Positions 60,398-64,000 of a stretch of DNA of 64,000 nt are shown here, one piece after another. The position numbers and the translations under genes are program-made. Where the stretch lies: positions 1-64,000 of the forward strand of contig CAXTAT010000004.1 in assembly GCA_964242415.1 (NCBI GenBank). The letters run 5' to 3'. Within the stretch, counting starts at the first letter, position 1; each line of letters starts with the position of its first letter. This DNA is from DASWOJ01 sp964242415. Lineage in GTDB: Bacteria; Pseudomonadota; Alphaproteobacteria; Acetobacterales; Acetobacteraceae. The notes under the pieces were generated by a model that was not told the DNA's origin, did not search any database, and was given only the letters and a program-made list of their open reading frames with translations.

Positions 60398-61390
60398 TTG
60401 GACGCGGCAATCCTTGGGCTGGGGTGGTGGGGGCGCACGGTCGTCGGCACGTTGCGCGGCAGCGGCGCCCTGCGGATCACGACAGGCTTCGATCCGGCCC
60501 CGGCCGCGGCCGCGCTTGCAGCCGAGGCGGGGCTGCGCCTCGCGCCAAGCTTCGACGCGATCCTCGCCGACCCGGGCATCGGGGCCGTCGTGCTGTGCAC
60601 CCCGCACACGCAGCATGCCGCGCAGGTCGTCGCTGCCGCACGGGCCGGCAAGCACGTGTTCTGCGAGAAGCCGCTGTGCCTGACGCGCGCGGAGGCGGCG
60701 GCGGCCATCGCGGCATGCCGGGAGGCCGGGGTGGTGCTGGGGGTGGGTCACGAACGCCGCTTCGAGCCGCCGGTCCTGGCGTTGCGCGGGATGCTGGAAG
60801 CGGGCGAGCTGGGCACGCCGCTGCAGGTCGAGGCGAACTTCAGCCAAGACAAGTTCCTGGACCTGCCCGCCGACAACTGGCGGCTGTCGGAGGCCGAGGC
60901 GCCGGCCGGGCCGATGACGGCGACCGGGATCCACCTGCTCGACCTCGCGGTCAGCCTGCTCGGCCCGGCGGACCGCGTGCTGGCCCAGGTGCGCCAGCTC
61001 GGCAGCGGGCTTGCCAACGGCGACACGCTGGCGCTTTCGGTGCAGTTCCGCACCGGGGCCGTTGCGCTGATCAGCGCCATCCTGGCCACGCCGTTCGACG
61101 GGCGGTTCGCGGTCTATGGCAACAAGGGCTGGGCCGAGGTGCGGGACAAGGCGCACCCGGAGCGCTCCGAAGGCTGGACGCTGACGAAGGTGATCCGCGG
61201 CGAGGGCCGCAGCACGACCGAGTTTCCGCCCGCCCCGGCGGTGCGCGCCAACCTCGAAGCCTTCGCCGCCGCGGCTTCGGGCGGGCCGGCCTACCCGATG
61301 CCGGCGGAGCAGATGCTGAACACGGTCGCGGCGTTCGAGGCGGTGGTGCGCTCGTCGCGCAGCGGCGGGATCGAGCTGGTCGAGGGCTGA
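60398..61390 (+). CDS. Gfo/Idh/MocA-family NAD(P)-dependent oxidoreductase
   Basis: A 330-residue oxidoreductase starting at TTG (60398) with GGAGG a few bases before. The Rossmann motif is AILGLGWWGRTVV near the N terminus, then HVFCEKPLCLTRAEA (the EKP motif), GVGHERRFEPPVL, the substrate-domain LEVEANFSQDKF-like EANFSQDKF, and MTATGIHLLDLAVSLLGP (catalytic His). The family acts on sugars, inositols or related cyclic polyols. It is read away from the RND operon and converges on the LysR gene, with a terminator between. Confidence 0.85.
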   Translation: MDAAILGLGWWGRTVVGTLRGSGALRITTGFDPAPAAAALAAEAGLRLAPSFDAILADPGIGAVVLCTPHTQHAAQVVAAARAGKHVFCEKPLCLTRAEAAAAIAACREAGVVLGVGHERRFEPPVLALRGMLEAGELGTPLQVEANFSQDKFLDLPADNWRLSEAEAPAGPMTATGIHLLDLAVSLLGPADRVLAQVRQLGSGLANGDTLALSVQFRTGAVALISAILATPFDGRFAVYGNKGWAEVRDKAHPERSEGWTLTKVIRGEGRSTTEFPPAPAVRANLEAFAAAASGGPAYPMPAEQMLNTVAAFEAVVRSSRSGGIELVEG

Positions 61391-61429
61391 CGGGGATCGC
61401 ATCGGCCCGCACACGTGCGGCCTTGGGCT

Positions 61430-61458
61430 GGTGGAGATCGAAATCCACCGCTTGTTTT
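61430..61458 (+). terminator. Probable rho-independent terminator of the Gfo/Idh gene
   Basis: GGTGGA (61430-61435) pairs with TCCACC (61444-61449) around GATCGAAA, followed by GCTTGTTTT. A second small hairpin, CCGCAC/GTGCGG, lies just upstream. The structure sits between two convergent genes and ends on the LysR stop codon. Confidence 0.55.
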
Positions 61459-62368
61459 AGCCGAGCACCCAGGCCCGGCACGCCGCCTCCGTCGTCACCT
61501 GCAACGCCCGCTGGAATGCCTGCGCCGCCGGGGACAGGGGGCGGCGGCTTGCCTCGATGGTCACCAGGTCCAGGGACAAGGGCGGGTCGGCCAGGGGGCG
61601 GATGGCATGGCGGCCTTGTACCCGGTCGCGCGCCATCATGACGCCGGGCAGCACGGCGACCCAGGCGGTCGTGGCAACCAGGTCGAGCGTCGCCAGCATC
61701 GCGTCGAGCGTGATGACCCGTGCGACCGTGGCCCCGTTGGATTGAAGGTAACCCTCGATGGTGCGCCGGCGGGTGTTGGCGGAGCCAGGCAGCACGACCG
61801 AGAGCGGGCCGAGTTCCGCCAGGCGCACCGGCTGCGCGTGGGCGCCCGCTGCCGCGACCAGGACCTCGGGCGTGGTGGCGAAGGGGCGCGTGGCCAGGCC
61901 GGGCAGGCCGGCGAAATCCGGCACGATGGCAAAATCCACGGCTCCCTGGCGGACCTGCTCGGTCAGCGCGCCGCTGTAGCCTTCCTGGACCTGCACGGAC
62001 ACGTTTGGGTGCTCGTCGGTGAACCGGGCCAGCGCGGGGGCCAGGGCGCATCGCGTCACCGTGGGCATGAGCCCAACCGTGACCGTGCCTGACAGCCCTA
62101 TGCTGCAATCGCGCAGGGCCTGGGCGGCAGCGTGATGGGCGCGCAGCACCTCCAGGCAGCGCAGGTAGTAGCGATCCCCGGCCGGCGTCGGGCTGACCCG
62201 GCCGCCTTCGCGGGTGAACAGGCGGGCGCCGAACCGCTCCTCCAGCTTGCGGACGTGCTGGGACACGCCGGACTGGGTGGCGGCTTCGCGCACCGCGGCG
62301 GCGGTGAACGAACGCTCCTCGTAGGCAGCAACGAAGAGCAGGATGTCGCGCGGCAACTCGGCCATCAT
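61457..62368 (-). CDS. LysR-family transcriptional regulator
   Basis: A 303-residue LTTR. The N-terminal HTH is FVAAYEERSFTAAAVREAATQSGVSQHVRKLEERFGARLFTR, followed by the linker helix and a LysR substrate-binding domain (GTVTVGLMPTVTRCALAPALARF onward). This regulator resembles those of the tricarballylate or benzoate type only generally. It is divergent from the flavin reductase gene at 62453 across 84 bases and probably regulates that gene together with itself. Confidence 0.88.
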   Translation of the reverse strand: MMAELPRDILLFVAAYEERSFTAAAVREAATQSGVSQHVRKLEERFGARLFTREGGRVSPTPAGDRYYLRCLEVLRAHHAAAQALRDCSIGLSGTVTVGLMPTVTRCALAPALARFTDEHPNVSVQVQEGYSGALTEQVRQGAVDFAIVPDFAGLPGLATRPFATTPEVLVAAAGAHAQPVRLAELGPLSVVLPGSANTRRRTIEGYLQSNGATVARVITLDAMLATLDLVATTAWVAVLPGVMMARDRVQGRHAIRPLADPPLSLDLVTIEASRRPLSPAAQAFQRALQVTTEAACRAWVLG

Positions 62369-62452
62369 CGAACCTGATGCGGTGGATCAGAACGTCTCAT
62401 TTGTTTCCGCGCGGGCCGTTGCCCAGCTTGGGTGCGCAACAGGACACGGGCC

Positions 62453-62980
62453 ATGGACATGCATTCGGAGCACACGGTCACCGACCCCGGGGAGTTGCGG
62501 CGCGCGCTGGGCCGCTTCGCCACCGGGGTCACGGTGGTCACCACCTGCACGGAGGACGGGCGGCTGGAAGGGCTGACCGCCAACTCGTTCTCCTCCGTGT
62601 CGCTGGACCCGCCGCTGGTGCTGTGGAGCCTGAACCGGGCCGCGCGCTCGCTGCCAAGCTTCATGGCGGCGCGGTGGTTTGCGGTGAACGTGCTGGGCAG
62701 CCACCAAAGCGGGCTGTCCCAACGATTTGCCGGGGCGGTGGCGGATCGGTTCGCGGGGACGCGGTACGCGCCGGGCCTGGGCGGCTGCCCGGTGCTGGAC
62801 GACGGCCTGGCGCATTTCGAGTGCAGCGTGTTCGACCGCATGGCAGCCGGGGACCACATGATCTTCCTGGGCCGGGTCGAGCGGATGGCGCACCGGGATG
62901 GCGAGCCGCTGCTGTACAGCGGCGGCCGGTACTGCGTTCCGGCCGCGCTGCAGGCGGCCACGGCACGGCTGCCAGGGTGA
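62453..62980 (+). CDS. Flavin reductase (HpaC/NtaB-like)
   Basis: A 175-residue FMN-binding split-barrel reductase: LRRALGRFATGVTVVTTCTEDGRLEGLTANSFSSVSLDPPLVLWSLN is the canonical N-terminal block, and FAVNVLGSHQSGLSQRFA and the C-terminal HxE-type FLGRVERMAHRDGEPLLYSGGRYC complete it. Such enzymes supply reduced flavin to a two-component monooxygenase, which is not in the window. ATGs at 62453 and 62459 are both possible. It follows the divergent LysR gene and converges on the cyclase-family gene. Confidence 0.9.
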   Translation: MDMHSEHTVTDPGELRRALGRFATGVTVVTTCTEDGRLEGLTANSFSSVSLDPPLVLWSLNRAARSLPSFMAARWFAVNVLGSHQSGLSQRFAGAVADRFAGTRYAPGLGGCPVLDDGLAHFECSVFDRMAAGDHMIFLGRVERMAHRDGEPLLYSGGRYCVPAALQAATARLPG

Positions 62981-63002
62981 CGGCGGCCTGATCGATGGCG
63001 CC

Positions 63003-63962
63003 CTACTTGATCGCGAGCGGGTTGATGGGCGAGCCGGTGCCGCCGGTCAGGTTCAGGGGCGGGCCGTTGAACATGAACTCGTACACCCCGTCGCTGGCGC
63101 AGTCGGACGCCAGCTCCGACACGTCGAACATCTCGCCCATTGTCAGGCCCATGGCGGGAATGACCACCCAGTGCCAGGGCTGCTTCGCTTCCGTCGTCTC
63201 GTTTGGCCGCACCTCAACGCCCCAGGTGTCGGAGCAGATCGCGGCGATCTCCTTCTCCTGGCACCAGTAGCAGTTCTCGAACCGCACGCCGGGCGCGTCG
63301 CCGCCGGCATAGCCGCCCCAGGCGCCCTCGGCCCGGCAGCGTTCCATCTGCCCGGTGCGGACGATGACAAAATCGCCGCGGCGGATGGCCACGCCCTGCG
63401 CGGCCGCGGTCGCATCCAGCTCGGCGTTGGAGATGCCGTAGCCGTCGGGCAGCCAGTCCATCCCCTTGAAGCGCGCCACGTCCAGCAGCACGCCGCGGCC
63501 GACCATCTTGGCGCGGGCGTGCTCGATGCCCAGGACGTGGACGCCGCCGCTGTCCACGCGGCGGGCATCGTGGCCGTTGTACATCTTGTCGCCCAGGAAG
63601 ATGTGGCCAAGGCTGTCCCAATGGGTCGCGGCCTGCACGGGCATGTTCAGCGCGTCGTCGGAGTAGCGGAGCGTTTGGCCGCCCTGGTCGAACCGCCCGG
63701 CCACCGCGTCCGTCCCCGTGGCCAGCATGGTGTGGATGGGGTTCCAGCGCCCGCCGAACAGGCCGCTTTGCGGGCCTTGGTTGTTCAGCGGAATGCCCAT
63801 GGCGAACACTGCGCCCCGATGCACCAGCTTGGCGGCGGCCACCACGTCCTCGGGCCGGATGTGGTTCAGGGTGCCAACCTGGTCGTCGTCGCCCCAGCGG
63901 CCCCAGTTGCTGAGGGCGTCCGCGGCCGCGTGGACCGCGGGCAGGCCTTCCTTGATGTCCAT
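63003..63962 (-). CDS. Cyclase-family (kynurenine formamidase-like) metal hydrolase
   Basis: A 319-residue member of the cyclase/formamidase family (PF04199). The metal-binding motif appears as AATHWDSLGHIF, a THxDxxxH form of the family HxGTHxDxPxH motif. Other conserved blocks are NWGRWGDDDQVGTLNHI at the N terminus, GRGVLLDVARFKG, RRGDFVIVRTGQ and the C-terminal WHWVVIPAMGLTMGEMFDVSEL. Relatives hydrolyse N-formylkynurenine or cyclic imides and lactones. A GGGAGGAA ribosome-binding site precedes the start near the right edge of the window. Confidence 0.85.
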   Translation of the reverse strand: MDIKEGLPAVHAAADALSNWGRWGDDDQVGTLNHIRPEDVVAAAKLVHRGAVFAMGIPLNNQGPQSGLFGGRWNPIHTMLATGTDAVAGRFDQGGQTLRYSDDALNMPVQAATHWDSLGHIFLGDKMYNGHDARRVDSGGVHVLGIEHARAKMVGRGVLLDVARFKGMDWLPDGYGISNAELDATAAAQGVAIRRGDFVIVRTGQMERCRAEGAWGGYAGGDAPGVRFENCYWCQEKEIAAICSDTWGVEVRPNETTEAKQPWHWVVIPAMGLTMGEMFDVSELASDCASDGVYEFMFNGPPLNLTGGTGSPINPLAIK

Positions 63963-64000
63963 TCCGTTCCTCCCGGCACCGGGTCGTGCGCCCCGCTAAT

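Overview
The window is strongly GC-rich with dense coding on both strands. It looks like a chromosomal stretch of an alphaproteobacterium, probably an Acetobacteraceae (Roseomonas-like) soil or water heterotroph. That assignment is inference from gene content: membrane-bound ferritin MbfA, NodT-type outer membrane factor, many ABC solute-binding proteins, and amide, uronate and hydroxy-acid catabolism. No rRNA, tRNA, CRISPR array, phage or intact insertion sequence was seen.

Layout. 1-6.7 kb: end of an SMP-30/gluconolactonase gene, a GlxA-type AraC regulator divergent from an SDR, two alpha/beta hydrolases, an SDR remnant, a mercuric-reductase-like flavoprotein and a secreted fasciclin protein. 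6.9-10.1 kb: a FUSC-like remnant, then a compact module of an NrtR-like NUDIX protein divergent from a VWA protein translationally coupled to a divergent adenylosuccinate synthetase paralogue. This module is the best candidate for an undescribed system. 10.8-14 kb: a three-gene hexuronate oxidation operon (transporter, uronate dehydrogenase, lactonase) joined by ATGA overlaps. 14.1-22.1 kb: hydroxypyruvate isomerase-like, ModA-like, FMN hydroxy-acid oxidase, Asp/Glu racemase-like, aldo-keto reductase and hydrolase genes, and a kinase/phospho-lyase pair.

22.5-32.7 kb: a biuret-hydrolase-like isochorismatase fold enzyme, then a minus-strand locus with a Urt/Fmd-type five-component ABC amide importer, acetamidase/formamidase, an amidase and an AraC/FeaR-like regulator. 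33.4-45.5 kb: a plus-strand locus with a BMP-type ABC importer, a nitrilase-fold formamidase, a deleted copy of the biuret hydrolase, a ring-opening cyclic amide hydrolase (barbiturase/cyanuric acid hydrolase family), a second solute-binding protein, a PEP-mutase-family protein, an MFS transporter and a class II aldolase. The two loci together suggest scavenging of nitrogen from amides and cyclic ureides.

45.6-64 kb: a coiled-coil protein, a DHA2 exporter, a response regulator/histidine kinase pair disrupted by an in-frame fusion and a frameshift, cytochrome b561, MbfA, PadR-ChrA, an RND efflux operon whose outer membrane factor is frameshifted, a Gfo/Idh oxidoreductase, a LysR regulator divergent from a flavin reductase, and a cyclase-family hydrolase. 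Remnants are frequent: SDR, FUSC, MFS, isochorismatase and IS5-family transposase fragments, plus two single-frameshift genes. The window also carries three separate 15-bp tandem repeats, a REP-like palindrome pair, a 64-bp palindrome and a duplicated coding fragment.
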